DNA from: Corydoras sp. C115
Taxonomy: Eukaryota > Chordata > Actinopteri > Siluriformes > Callichthyidae
Direction: 5' to 3'
Assembly (NCBI GenBank): GCA_019802505.1
Contig: JAFMOC010000782.1
Location: forward strand, 43,053 to 107,052
DNA length: 64,000 nucleotides
Part shown: piece after piece, positions 22,927 through 33,862 of the stretch
How positions within the stretch are numbered: position 1 is the stretch's first letter
Layout: each line of letters starts with the position of its first letter
The notes under the pieces: generated by a model
Seen by the model: the letters and a program-made list of their open reading frames with translations, nothing else
What the model was told of the DNA's origin: nothing
The model's database searches: none
Program-made: the position numbers and the translations under genes

Positions 22927-23250
22927 GGCGGCACGGTGGCTTAGTGGTTGGCATGTTCTCCTCTTAGCTCTAGGGATTCCCGGTTCAAATCCCAATCTGG
23001 GTGGAGTTTCCATGTTCTCCCCGTGTCCTCGTGGGGTTCTCTGGTTTTCTCCCACAAGTCAATTGAGTTCTCCAAATTGCCCCATATAGAGTGTGTCTGT
23101 GTGAGTGAGTGTGTGTCCAGTGATAGATTGGCGTCCTGTCCTGGGTGTATCTGCCCAGCGCCCGAAACGTTCTCCCCTGGATGGGCATGGGGAACCCCCC
23201 CCCCCCACGACCCTAATAGAGGATAAAGCGGATGATAATGGATGGATGAA
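22927..23250 (+). mobile_element. V-SINE forming the left half of a palindrome
   Basis: Carries the rare tail variant gcggatgataatgg, which the adjoining inverted copy shares. Confidence 0.9.
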
Positions 23251-23331
23251 TTCATCCATCCATTATCATCCGCTTTATCCTCTATTAGGGTCGTGGTGGG
23301 GGGGGGTTCCCCATGCCCACCCAGGGGAGAA
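23170..23331. repeat. Spacerless palindrome, about 81-bp arms
   Basis: The centre is between 23250 and 23251 (gatggatgaa|ttcatccatc). The inner 30 bp on each side are perfectly complementary; further out the arms differ only in C-run length and a base or so. Confidence 0.9.
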
Positions 23332-23402
23332 TTTGGAGAATTCAGTCGACCTTGATCCATGTTTTTGGACTGTGGGAGGAAACCGGAGAACCCGGAGGAA
23401 AT
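23251..23402 (-). mobile_element. V-SINE, internally deleted and head-truncated
   Basis: Jumps from ccaggggagaa to tttggagaattcag and stops after cccggaggaaa. Confidence 0.85.
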
Positions 23403-23518
23403 GTATATGTTCCAACAGACATTTCCAAATATCTCACGGCTGCTATATTTCATTTTTATTTTCTTATTGCTGTTGTATTTTTATACATTTTAGATTTAAA
23501 TTATATAATACTGCTATA

Positions 23519-23811
23519 GGCGGCACGGTGTCTTAATGGTTGGCATGTTCTCCTCTCAGCGCTAAGGATTCCCGGTTCGAATCCCCATCTGGGTGGAGTT
23601 TCCATGTTCTCCCCGTGTCCGCGTGGGTTTCCTCCGGGTTCTCCGGTTTCCTCCCACAGCCCAAAAACATGGATCAAGTCAATTGAGTTCTCCAAATTGC
23701 CCCATATAGAGTGTGTTTGTGTGAGTAAATGTGTGCCCAGCGATGGATTGGCGCCCTGTCCTGGGTGTATCTGCCCAACCCCATCCCCCCCCCCGTGACC
23801 CTAGTAGAGGA
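23519..23811 (+). mobile_element. V-SINE, left half of a head-out inverted pair
   Basis: Preceded by actgctata (23510-23518). It ends at ctagtagagg and passes directly into the inverted copy. Confidence 0.9.
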
Positions 23812-24161
23812 TTCATTCATTCATTCATTATCTCCCGCTTTATCCTCTATTAGGGTCGTGGGGGGTTCCCATGCCCATCCAGGGGAGAACGTTTCAGGCG
23901 CTGGGCAGATACACCCAGGACAGGACGCCAATCTATCACTGGACACACACTCACTCACACAGACACACTCTATATGGGGCAATTTTGAGAATTCAATTGA
24001 CTTGATCCATGTTTTTGGACTGTGGGAGTAAACCGGAGAACCCGGAGGAAACCCACGCGGACACGGGGAGAACATGGAAACTCCACCCAGATGGGGATTC
24101 GAACCGGGAATCCCTAGTGCTGAGAGGAGAACGTGCTAACCACTAAGCCACCGTGCCGCCC
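23812..24161 (-). mobile_element. V-SINE, right half of a head-out inverted pair
   Basis: Full length. Followed by actgctata (24162-24170), the same 9 bp as before the left half, so the 643-bp pair sits within one direct repeat. Confidence 0.9.
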
Positions 24162-24170
24162 ACTGCTATA

Positions 24171-24474
24171 TTAAATCTTTTTTTTTTTTTCCCGTAATAT
24201 TTAAATGTCATTATTTCATTTCTACCATTTCGTTTCCATTTCACGTCCCACATGTTGCGTAGCTGACCATAAAGTCTCCTTATAATCCTATAAACTGTCA
24301 AATGTTTGACCAGGGTTCCTTCACCGCAGTACACCTGCTGACCTTCATACAGCACCAGCAAGAACATAACAAGAACGCGCTTAATCACACACCCTAACCA
24401 AAAACAAACACTAACCCCTGACGTCCCCGAGCTCCCGAGCCGCTCTAACCCCCGAACCCGTCTCGTTCGTTCAG
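24171..24474. other. S100 intron end, no repeat recognised
   Basis: A T-run at 24179-24190, then single-copy-looking DNA to the acceptor gttcgttcag|gacacc. Confidence 0.5.
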
Positions 24475-24810
24475 GACACCGACAGCTCCGAGGCCATCAA
24501 GAACATGCGCCAAGGCCTGGACGTCAACCAGGACGGCAAAGTCAGCTTCCAAGAGTACATGACGCTGATCGGCTACCTGGCGCAGTCGCTCAGTACGCAG
24601 CAGAACCTCGACAAGAGCGCCGACGCGGCCAGCTCCGCCCCGGCCGCCAAGAGCGAGCCCCCCGCCGCCCCGAAAGCCGAGCCGGAGCCGGCGAAGGCGC
24701 CGGCGGTTGTGAAGGAGGAGGAGCCTGCCACGGTGAAGGAGGAGGTCGTGGAGGTGGACGAGCTGGTGGAGGAGGTGGAGAATGTAGAAGACGTCGTCGA
24801 AGTTTCGTAG
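24475..24810 (+). CDS. S100 family EF-hand protein, last coding exon (calcium loop and long acidic tail)
   Basis: Starts after the AG at 24473-24474, phase 0, and ends with TAG at 24808-24810; 111 residues, making about 151 in all against about 90-105 for a typical S100. The canonical EF-hand loop is DVNQDGKVSFQE at protein residues 56-67, with Asp, Asn, Asp and the final Glu in the expected calcium-binding positions, followed by helix IV (YMTLIGYLAQSL). From about residue 85 the chain is a low-complexity Ala/Pro/Lys/Glu tail turning into Val/Glu/Asp repeats to the end. The exon is far more GC-rich than its surroundings, with codon usage typical of real coding sequence. An open frame on the opposite strand (24590-24853) is its shadow. 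Confidence 0.85.
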   Translation, partial: DTDSSEAIKNMRQGLDVNQDGKVSFQEYMTLIGYLAQSLSTQQNLDKSADAASSAPAAKSEPPAAPKAEPEPAKAPAVVKEEEPATVKEEVVEVDELVEEVENVEDVVEVS

Positions 24811-25330
24811 GAACCTCGGGCGAATTGAGCAAGTCCTCCACCCGAGTCCTCACACCCTCCCTTTTTTTATTTGTGTTGTTTTTTTTAAGTTTTATTTACA
24901 GCCTGTTGAAAAATCGACCTCCATTCCATTAGAAACCGCTCGATGGTCCTTAACCTTCTGTGTATTGCTCTATATTTTAGCCATTTAAAGATTTCCCCTC
25001 ATGACGCACTATGAGGTTCTGCGCCCACAGGACCTCGACCAGAATGTTTACGTCTCTCGTTGGTCTGGGATGTTTAATCAAGCGCCTCGCCGGCGTCCTC
25101 TTCCATTTCGGTACGTCCCGATGTGCTGCATGGACTTCCTAACACCACTATTACGATTTCTCTTCTTTTTTTTTTTTTTTTACTAAACATTTTTTGTGCA
25201 AACAAATAGGCCTCGTTGTGCATGATGAGCCCCGATGACGCCGTGTCACGCCGTGAACATCGCGCCGCCGCCCGGAACCAGAATGAAGTCTCTCGTGTGC
25301 ATGATAATAAACCATGTCGTGCAGCACCTG
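24811..25330 (+). other. 3' untranslated region of the S100 gene (inferred)
   Basis: Runs from the stop to a poly(A) signal AATAAA at 25306-25311 followed by GT-rich text (cgtgtttgtatcttgcgtg) at about 25340. The end is inferred. Confidence 0.55.
25306..25311 (+). terminator. Candidate poly(A) signal AATAAA
   Basis: About 500 bp after the stop codon, with a downstream GT-rich stretch. No earlier AATAAA is seen in the 3' UTR. Confidence 0.5.
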
Positions 25331-25421
25331 CTTCTTTGCCGCGTGTTTGTATCTTGCGTGTTTCTCGTTCGTGCCCCACCCCCCCCACCCCACTCCACCC
25401 CCATGGTTACTTTCTCTCGAG

Positions 25422-27920
25422 TTACTTTCTCTTTCTTGTTGCAGAACGTTAATAAACTGCCACCGCTCAGATTACAGCAGGTATGTCCTGATCTCGGTGG
25501 AGTTCCCCGTCATGTTCTCCCCGGGTCCCAAAAACATGCGTTTAAGGTCAATTGGAAGCTCCAAATTGCCTCTATATAGTAAGTGAGTGTCTGCCCAGTG
25601 ATAGATTGGTGCCCTGTCCTGGGTGCCCGAAACGTTCTCCCTCAAGTTAAAGTGACTGCTCTAAATTGCCCCTATATAGTGAGCGAGTGAGTGCCCAGTG
25701 ATGGATTGGCACCCTGTCCTGGTTGTATCTGCCCAGCGCCTGAACCATTCTCCCTAGATGGCAACACCCCCCCCCCCCCCCCCCTCTGAAGCATTTAAGG
25801 TAGATTAAATACTCTAAATTGCCCCTATTTATTGTGTGAGTGCCTAGAGAAGGATTGGCACCCTGTCCTGGTTGTATCTGCCCAGCGCCACCCCCTCCCC
25901 CCACCCCCCACGCTTACTTTCTCTTTCTTCATGTTGCAGAACGTTAATAAACTGCCACCGCTCAGATTACAGCAGGTATGTCCTGATCTCGGTGGAGTTC
26001 CCCGTCATGTTCTCCCCGGGTCCCAAAAACATGCGTTTAAGGTCAATTGGAAGCTCCAAATTGCCTCTATATAGTAAGTGAGTGTCTGCCCAGTGATAGA
26101 TTGGTGCCCTGTCCTGGGTGCCCGAAACGTTCTCCCTCAAGTTAAAGTGACTGCTCTAAATTGCCCCTATATAGTGAGTGAGTGTCTGCCCAGTGATGGA
26201 TTGGCACCCTGTCCTGGTTGTATCTGCCCAGCGCCTGAACCATTCTCCCCCGATGGCAACACCCCCCCCCCCCCCTGAAGGATTTAAGGTAGATTAAATA
26301 CTCTAAATTGCCCCTATTTATTGTGTGAGTGCCTAGAGAAGGATTGGCACTCTGTCCTGGTTGTATCTGCCCAGTGACACCCCCTCCCCCCATCCCCACG
26401 CTTACTTTCTCTTTCTTGTTGCAGAACGTTAATAAACTGCCACCGCTCAGATTACAGCAGGTATGTCACATGACATCATCTGGAACGCCGCCTCCAGATT
26501 AGAATCCTGATCTTGGTGGAGTTCTCCGTCATGTTCTCCCCGGGTCCCAAAAACATGCGTTTAAGGTCAATTGGAAGCTCCAAATTGCCTCTATATAGTA
26601 AGTGAGTGTCTGCCCAGTGATAGATTGGCGCCCTGTCCTGGGTGCCCGAAACGTTCTCCCTCAAGTTAAAGTGACTGCTCTAAATTGCCCCTATATAGTG
26701 AGCGAGTGAGTGCCCAGTGATGGATTGGCGCCCTGTCCTGGTTGTATCTGCCCAGCGCCTGAACCATTCTCCCTAGATGGCAACACCCCCCCCCCCCCCT
26801 CTGAAGCATTTAAGGTAGATTAAATACTCTAAATTGCCCCTATTTATTGTGTGAGTGCCTAGAGAAGGATTGGCACCCTGTCCTGGTTGTATCTGCCCAG
26901 CGACACCCCCTCCCCCCACCCCCCACGCTTACTTTCTCTTTCTTCATGTTGCAGAACGTTAATAAACTGCCACCGCTCAGATTACAGCAGGTATGTCACA
27001 TGACATCAGGAACGCCGGCGTGGTGGTGAGCACGTCCGTCTCCAGATTCGAATCCTGATCTTGGTGGAGTTCTCCGTCATGTTCTCCCCGGGTCCCAAAA
27101 ACATGCGTTTAAGGTCAATTGGATGCTCCAAATTGCCTCTATATAGTAAGTGAGTGTCTGCCCAGTGATGGATTGGCGCCCTGTCCTGGGTGCCCGAAAC
27201 GTTCTCCCTCAAGTTAAATTGACTGCTCTAAATTGCCCCTATATAGTGAGTGAGTGTCTGCCCAGTGATGGATTGGCGCCCTGTCCTGGGTGCCCGAAAC
27301 GTTCTCCCTCAAGTTAAATTGACTGCTCTAAATTGCCCCTATATAGTGAGTGAGTGTCTGCCCAGTGATGGATTGGCGCCCTGTCCTGGTTGTATCTGCC
27401 CAGCGCCTGAACCATTCTCCCTAGATGGCAACACCCCCCCCCCCCCCCCTCTGAAGGATTTAAGGTAGAGTAAATGCTCTAAATTGCCCCTATTTATTGT
27501 GTGAGTGCCTAGAGATGGATTGGCACCCTGTCCTGGTTGTATCTGCTCAGATTACATGACATCATCTGGCACGCCAGGTGAGCACGTCCGTCTCCAGATT
27601 CGAATCCTGATCTTGGTGGAGTTCTCCGTCATGTTCTCCCCGGGTCCCAAAAACATGCGTTTAAGGTCAATTGGATGCAGTGATGGATTGGCGCCCTGTC
27701 CTGGGTGTATCTGCCCAGCGCCCGAAACATTCTCCCACTTTCCTACCAAAGACAAGGATTCAAGGTAGATTAAATGCTCTAAATTGCCCCTAGTGAGTGA
27801 CTGAGTGCCCAGTGATGGATTGCCACCTCTGCCCCCCCCCCCACCCCTACGCCTACTTTCTCTTTCTTGTTGCAGAACGTTAATAAACTGCCACCGCTCA
27901 GATTACAGCAGGTATGTCAC
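25422..27920 (+). repeat. Tandem array of exon-like 36-bp cassettes
   Basis: Five identical 36-bp segments (aacgttaataaactgccacc start, attacagcag end) lie at 25445-25480, 25940-25975, 26425-26460, 26955-26990 and 27876-27911. Each is preceded by a pyrimidine-rich tract ending ttgcag and followed by gtatgtc, so each is bounded by good acceptor and donor consensus. All are 12 codons, open in frame 1 (NVNKLPPLRLQQ). Spacings are 495, 485, 530 and 921 bp, and the intervening DNA is a diverged V-SINE-related repeat. Whether they are spliced is unknown. Confidence 0.7.
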
Positions 27921-28850
27921 ATGACATCATCAGGAACGCCGCCTCCAGATTAGAATCCTGATCTCTGTGGAGTTCTCCGTCATGTTCTCCCCGGGTCCCA
28001 AAACATGCGTTTAAGGTCAATTGGATGCTCCAAATTGCCTCTATATAGTAAGTGAGTGTCTGCCCAGTGATGGATTGGCGCCCTGTCCTGGTTGCCCGAA
28101 ACGTTCTCCCTCGCGACCCTAGTACAGGATTAAGCAGAATATACACTATTCATTAAAGATGGCATGTTCTCCCCGTGTCCGCATGGGTTTTTGCCGGGTT
28201 CTCCGGTCTCCTCCCACAGTCCAAAAAATACTGGGTTCAGGGTAAATTTGCTTCTCTAAATTGCCCCTGTAGAGTGTGTGTGTGAGTCCCAGTGATGGAT
28301 TGGCGCCCTGTCCTGGGTGTTTCAAGGTAGATTAAATGCTCTAAATTGCCCCTATATATATTGGATTGGCACCCTGTCCTGGTTTCCTTCAGGTTCTCCA
28401 CTTTCCTCCCACAGTCCAACAACATGGATTCAAGTTAAAGAGACTGCTCTAAATTGCCCCTACATACTGGTTGTATCTGCCCAGCGCCTGAACCATTCTC
28501 CCTAGATGACAACACCCCCCCCCCCCCCCCTTGAAGGATTCAAGGTAGATGAAATGCTCTAAATTGCCCCTATATAGTGAGCGAGTGAGTGCCCAGTGAT
28601 GGATTGGCACCCTGTCCTGGGTGTATCTGCCCAGCGCCTGAACCATTCTCCCTAGATGGCAACACCCTTAAAGGATTCAAGGTAGGTTAAATGCTCTAAA
28701 TTGCCCCTATTTATTGTGTGAGTGCCTAGAGAAGGATTGGCACCCTGTCCTGGTTGTATCTGCCCAGCGCCCGAAACGTTCTCCCCTGGATGGGCATAGA
28801 AAACACTCAACAACCCCCCGCACTACCCTAGTAGATGATTAAGCAAAAAA
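25481..28850 (+). repeat. Diverged V-SINE-like segments between and after the cassettes
   Basis: Many short repeats of V-SINE middle text (cagtgatggattggc, gccctgtcctgg, gcccgaaacgttctccc, ctctaaattgcccc) and the core (catgttctccccgggtccca). Copies lack heads, and this subfamily reads acatgcgtttaaggtcaatt. Several C-runs occur. Confidence 0.8.
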
Positions 28851-29368
28851 ACCGCCCTGAACACCTCTTTCGCAATTTACGCCTTTACGTTATAAGTCAT
28901 CAGCGCTTGAGAAACATCCTGATCATTTAAATGCGTATCTAACGTCACGTCTTTGTCACATAACCTCAAGTTTAAATGAGCGTGGAACCTTTGGCCGCGT
29001 TGGAACCCACATTATTTAGTCATCATTCCACTAAACTGAGTCACGGTCAGCTGACAGGAAGCAGACTTCTTCTCCTCAGAGTAGCCTGGAATGTGAAACG
29101 TGAGCTCTGGTATTAAAGAGGTTGGTGTTTTTTTTGGTTCGTGGTGTTTGTGTTGGAATGGGTTGCGTATTTCAAACTGAAGAAGCGTTTGTGGTTCTGA
29201 CAGCTTTTCTGCGTCCCACTGAAGCTTCTGGCATTCGTTCCCTTCTTTGCACCGATGCTTAATGAGTAATAAAACATTTTTTGGCAACCAAAATAATAGT
29301 TTTTTTAAGGCAGCAAGCATTACTGAGACTGTTCAATGTTTTGCATGTTCTTTCTAACAAAGTACAAT
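28851..29368. other. Intergenic, no gene seen
   Basis: Single-copy-looking DNA. An antisense open frame over 29012-29320 shows no family resemblance and no splice support. Confidence 0.45.
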
Positions 29369-29560
29369 CCACCCATCCATTATCTTCTGCTTTATCCTCT
29401 ATTAGGGTCGTGGGGGGGTTCCCCATACCCATCCAGGGGAGAACGTTTCGGGCGCTGGGCAGATAGACCCAGGACAGGACGCCAATCTATCACTGGACAC
29501 ACACTTACTCACAGACACACTCTATATGGGGCAATTTGGAGAACTCAATTGACTTGATCC
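29369..29560 (-). mobile_element. V-SINE, head half replaced by an inverted copy
   Basis: Breaks at caattgacttgatcc, where a + copy begins. Confidence 0.8.
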
Positions 29561-29893
29561 GACAGCAGGGTGGCTTAGTCGTTAGCATGTTCTCCTCTCA
29601 GCTCTAGGGATTCCCACTTCGAATCCCAATCTGGGTGGAGTTTCCATGTTCTCCCTGTGTCCGTGTGGGTTTCCTCCGGGTTCTCCGGTTTCCTCCCACA
29701 GTCCAAAAACATGGATCAAGTCAATTGAGTTCTCCAAATTGCCCCATATAGAGTGTGTCTGTGTGAGTGAGTGTGTGCCCAGCGATAGATTGGCGCCCTG
29801 TCCTGGGTGTATCTGCCCAGCACCTGAGACGTTCTCCCCTGGATGGGCATGGGGAACCCCCCCCGACCCTAGTAGAGGATTAAGTGGTCAACT
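29561..29893 (+). mobile_element. V-SINE, full length, altered tail
   Basis: Head gacagcagggtggcttagtc; the tail after gaggattaagtgg is degenerate. Confidence 0.8.
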
Positions 29894-29933
29894 AATGAGA
29901 TGAGATATATATATAAATTCAACTAAATAAAAG

Positions 29934-30124
29934 ACACTCACTCACACAGACACACTCTATATGGGGCAATTTGGAGAACTCAATTGACTTGATCCATGTT
30001 TTTGGACTGTGGGAGGAAACCGGAGAACCCGGAGGACATGGAAACTCCACCCAGATTGGGATTCGCATTGGGCATCCCTAGTGCTGAGAGGAGAACATGC
30101 TAACCACTAAGCCACCGTGCCGCC
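29934..30124 (-). mobile_element. V-SINE, head half only
   Basis: Starts at cactcactcacacagacac and ends ccaccgtgccgcc. The segment between core and B box is shortened (ggaggacatggaaactcc). Confidence 0.8.
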
Positions 30125-30280
30125 TATGGAATATTGTATTGTAATGTAATGAAGGCGCGTCTTAAAAACCACTATTAGTGTACCCCCCCCCCCCCCCCTA
30201 TGTTCTAATGTCCGTATGTCTGTATCCCTGAACTGACCTGGAATCATCATTATAGCTATCTCAGTTATTATCTCATGTTT

Positions 30281-30606
30281 ACTCATTCATTCGTTCATCC
30301 ATTATCTTCCGCTTTATCCGCTATTCGGGTCGCGGGGGGGGGGTTCCCCATGCCCATCCAGGGGAGAACGTTTCGGGCGCTGGGCAGATACACCCAGGAC
30401 AGGACGCCAATCTATCACTGGGCACACACTCACTCACACAGACACACACTATATGGGGCAATTTGGAGAATTCAATAGACTTGATCCATGTTTTTGGACT
30501 GTGGGAGGAAATCGGAGAACCTGGAGGAAACCCACGTGGACACGGGGAGAACATGGAAACTCCACCCAGATTGGGATTGAGAGGAGAACATGCTAACCCT
30601 GAACCA
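30281..30606 (-). mobile_element. V-SINE in triplication unit 1, B box deleted
   Basis: gattgggattgagaggag lacks the B box; the head is damaged at ctaaccctgaacc. Confidence 0.85.
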
Positions 30607-30728
30607 CGTCTTAAAAACCACTATCCGTGTACCCCCCCCCCCCTACGTTCTGATGTCCGTATGTCTGTGTCCCTGAACTGACCTGGAATCATCATTATAG
30701 CTATCTCAGTTATTATCTCATGTTTACT

Positions 30729-31027
30729 CATTTATTCATCCATCCATTATCTTCCGCTTTATCCTCTATTAGGGTCGCGGGGGGGGTTCCCCATGCCCAT
30801 CCAGGGGAGAACGTTTCGGGCGCTGGGCAGATACACCCAGGACAGGACGCCAATCTATCACTGGACACACACTCACTCACTCACACACTCTATATGGGGC
30901 AATTTGGAGAACTCAATTGATTGATCCATGTTTTTGGACTGTGGGAGGAATCCCACGCGGACACGGCGAGAACATGGAAACTCCACCCAGGTTGGGATTA
31001 AGAGGAGAGCATGCTAACCACTAACCA
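30729..31027 (-). mobile_element. V-SINE in triplication unit 2, B box deleted
   Basis: Same B-box loss (ggttgggattaagaggag) as unit 1, showing the damage preceded the duplication. Confidence 0.85.
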
Positions 31028-31165
31028 CGTCTTAAAAACCACTATCCGTGTACCCCCCCCCCCCCACCCCTACGTTCTGATGTCCATCCGTCCGTATGTC
31101 TGTATCCCTGACTGACCTGGAATCGTCATTATAGCTATCTCAGTTATTATCTCATATTTACATGT

Positions 31166-31920
31166 ATATTCGATATTTTACTCACGTATACCATGTAACC
31201 TAACAACTGGAACCCTTCTTTTACGTCCGGCCAGCCCGCGCCTCTCCACACCCTCCCCAATACCAACGGTACGTCGGATGTTGCTCGCGAGCCATGTGGA
31301 CACTTGACCCCTAAAAGTCCATTACGCCTGTCGTGTTTGCGTTTGGCGTGGCCGACCGCGGCGTGTACCTGGTGACGCGGGGCTCCGTTACATCAGCATT
31401 ATTCATGCCGCCGCTGTGAAAAGTGATCCGGGACACCACCGTGCCAGCCTCCTCGAGTTAGCACTACAGTAGCTATCATGTTTGGGTCTTGGATATAAAA
31501 AATCCAATAAGTATATAATACTTCTATGGCAGGTTGCATGGGGGGGGGGATATAAAGTACGAAATCATCATTGGCTTGGCGCTTCCATTGGCGTAAATAT
31601 GGACGGAGACCCAAATCTGAGCGAATGGCTCCTGAGCGCTCCCTGTGGATGGACTTACCTCTCCCCAAACGGATACCACGATATACGTTCAGGCCTATCG
31701 GAGGTGAAAATGTGCCCTTTGTTGTTTAATCTGTACCACTCTGTAGTCTCTGTAACCCAATAAAGCTACGTGTAGCGGACGGCGGTGTCCTCTCATTCTT
31801 AAGTCTCCTTGCATGGTCAGGCAGGTGAGCCAAAGGAGACCTTGAAGGACAAGAGGAGGAGACAGAGCGAAACCAGAAGCGCTGATATGAAAGGGGAGGG
31901 TGGAAATAGGAGGTGAGGGA
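31166..31920. promoter_or_regulatory. Upstream region of s100a1, single-copy and CpG-containing
   Basis: No SINE is found here, in contrast to both sides. The stretch 31230-31470 is rich in CpG (gccgaccgcggcgtgtacc). A regulatory role is inferred from position only. Confidence 0.35.
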
Positions 31921-31929
31921 TATTTAAAA
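31921..31929 (+). promoter_or_regulatory. s100a1: TATA box of s100a1
   Basis: TATTTAAAA about 25-30 bp ahead of the presumed start of the non-coding exon. Confidence 0.55.
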
Positions 31930-31949
31930 CCTGGAGATGCCTCGTCTTC

Positions 31950-32012
31950 ACTCGTCCTCCGGCTTCCTCGCATCTTCGTCGCAGCCTCACGAGCCCGTTC
32001 GGAAGCAGTCAG
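31950..32012 (+). other. s100a1: s100a1 non-coding exon 1 (inferred)
   Basis: The start is estimated from the TATA box; the end is fixed by the strong donor gcagtcag|gtaaga (GT at 32013-32014). A short untranslated first exon is the normal S100 gene plan. The distance to the coding exon is 5.65 kb. Confidence 0.5.
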
Positions 32013-32109
32013 GTAAGACGGACGCCTCGCAGAACCTGCGCTTGTGAAACTTTAGCCGCCGTCTGTTCCTTTAGAACACGTCTTTATTGCGCTTTTTGCA
32101 GCGTCTTGG

Positions 32110-32417
32110 ATGGAACTGATTATATTCATTCATTCATCATTCATTATCCGCTTTATCCTCTATTAGGGTCGTGGTGGGGTTCCCCATGCCCATCCAAGGG
32201 AGAACGTCTCGGTAACCCTGATACAGTAACCCTGTATGGAACTGATTATATTCATTCATCCATTATCTTCCGCTTTATCCTCTATTAGGGTCGCGGTGGG
32301 GTTCCCCATGCCCATCCAGGGGAGAACGTCTCGGTAACCCTGATACAGTAACCCTGAAGCAATCAGAGTTATCCTCTATTAGGGGGTCTTGCTCTAGGAA
32401 CCCGGTAACAGTGGAAC
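32110..32417 (-). repeat. Tandem 127-bp units of V-SINE tail and local sequence
   Basis: The phrase ggaactgattatattc begins at 32111 and 32238, each followed by a truncated V-SINE tail ending ggagaacgtctcgg and then gtaaccctgatacagtaacc. The phrase tggaactgattata returns at about 32784, just after the next SINE. Confidence 0.75.
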
Positions 32418-32783
32418 AGTAACCCATCCATCCATTATCTTCCGTGGAACATTTTTCATCCTCTATTACTAGGGTCGCGGTGGGGTTCCCTATGCCCATC
32501 CAGGGGAGAACGTCTCGGGCGCTGGGCAGATACACCCAGGACAGGGCGCCAATCTATCGCTGGGCACACACACACTCACTCACACAGACACACTCTATAT
32601 GGGGCAATTTTGAGAACTCAATTGACTCGATCCATGTTTTTGGACTGTGGGAGGAAGCCGGAGAACCCGGTGGAAACCCACGCGGACACGGGGAGAACAT
32701 GGAAACTCCACCCAGATGGGGATTCGAACCAGGAATCCCTAGTACTGAGAGGAGAACGTGCTAACCACTAAGCCACCGTGCCG
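32418..32783 (-). mobile_element. V-SINE with a small insertion in the tail
   Basis: ttatcttccgtggaacatttttcatcc shows an insertion. Head complete to gccaccgtgccgc. The complex from 32124 to here is flanked by tggaactgattata. Confidence 0.8.
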
Positions 32784-33370
32784 CTGGAACTGATTATAAT
32801 AAGCTGTAATTTAAATTATTGTGTATCTGTGACCAAAACTTAGATGTTTCTGGGACAAAGTTACATCTAGATTTACATTATTACTGCGAGCAAATCAACA
32901 CGTGTTTTTTTTTTTTACAGTATGCTACTGGAAACCTTGATTCATCGTGGAATGAAATGTTTTTAATGCTTTTTTTGCGTTTAATTAATTAATTTAATGC
33001 TTTAAGCCTAAGTCCAGTCATCCTATTCACTTATCCATACACCCGGATTTTAGGGCTCATTTAAAATCTATATCTATTTATTAAGCTATAAACAGACTGT
33101 GACACAAGGTGATGATCAAACTTGGGTCTCTGGAGTTTGCGTTATTCCTGCCGCTCCGCCACACCCATCTTTGCAAAGCCAAAAAACTCCCTGACCTCAG
33201 TTAAAAATCACATCCAACTAAAAACAACAGAGAAAATACAACAAATAGGTTTTCAGTTTTGCAGTGATCTTGCTGGAAACACATTGAATGCTACAGAATG
33301 CTACAACATTTAGTGTTTAGAAGCAAAATATTGTACTCAGAAAAATTAATACAATTACAAAGTAGCGTTC
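32784..33370. other. s100a1 intron 1, AT-rich, no gene seen
   Basis: Contains a T-run near 32907 and no recognised repeat. Confidence 0.4.
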
Positions 33371-33670
33371 TTTTGTCTGCTAAACACTTCCAACCCAACA
33401 GATTTCCCTCGATTTGCAGAATTCATTAGGAAAATGGCGTAGAGTCGAAAAGCAAGCACATTTTACAGTATTTTTCTGAAGCTACATTCAACAGATTTTC
33501 TTCAGTGTGTTATATTTATCAAGATACTGTAAAGAAAAAACAGTATGTTTGTCAGTATTGAACAATTATTATAATTATATCCAACAATATTGTACAGTAA
33601 ACACTTTAAAAGTATGCCTTCAGTGAATCTAATTACAAGAAAATCCAGGAACCATATATATATATATATT

Positions 33671-33862
33671 AATTCATTCATTCATTATCTTCTGCTTTAT
33701 CCTCTATTAGGGTCGCGGTGGGGTTCCCCATGCCCATCCAGGGGAGAACGTCTCGGGCGCTGAGTAGATAGACCCAGGACAGGGCGCCAATCCATCGCTG
33801 GGCACACACTCACTCACACAGACACACTCTATATGGGGCAATTTGGAGAATTCAATTGACTC
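33671..33862 (-). mobile_element. V-SINE, tail half
   Basis: Flips to a + copy at gaattcaattgact|cccc. Confidence 0.85.

Larger units (their letters stand above)
30158..31165 (+). repeat. Tandem triplication: unique 125-140 bp plus V-SINE
   Basis: The phrase cgtcttaaaaaccactat begins at 30158, 30607 and 31028. Each is followed by a C-run, the gtccgtatgtctgt region and atcattatagctatctcag (one base differs in unit 3). The first two units continue into a minus-strand V-SINE. Confidence 0.9.

Noticed and set aside
24590..24853. Pro/Arg-rich minus-strand frame
   Set aside because: Antisense shadow of the GC-rich S100 exon.
31399..31973. Open frames on both strands around the s100a1 promoter
   Set aside because: Codon choice is unremarkable, and position upstream of a TATA box and exon 1 suggests promoter DNA.
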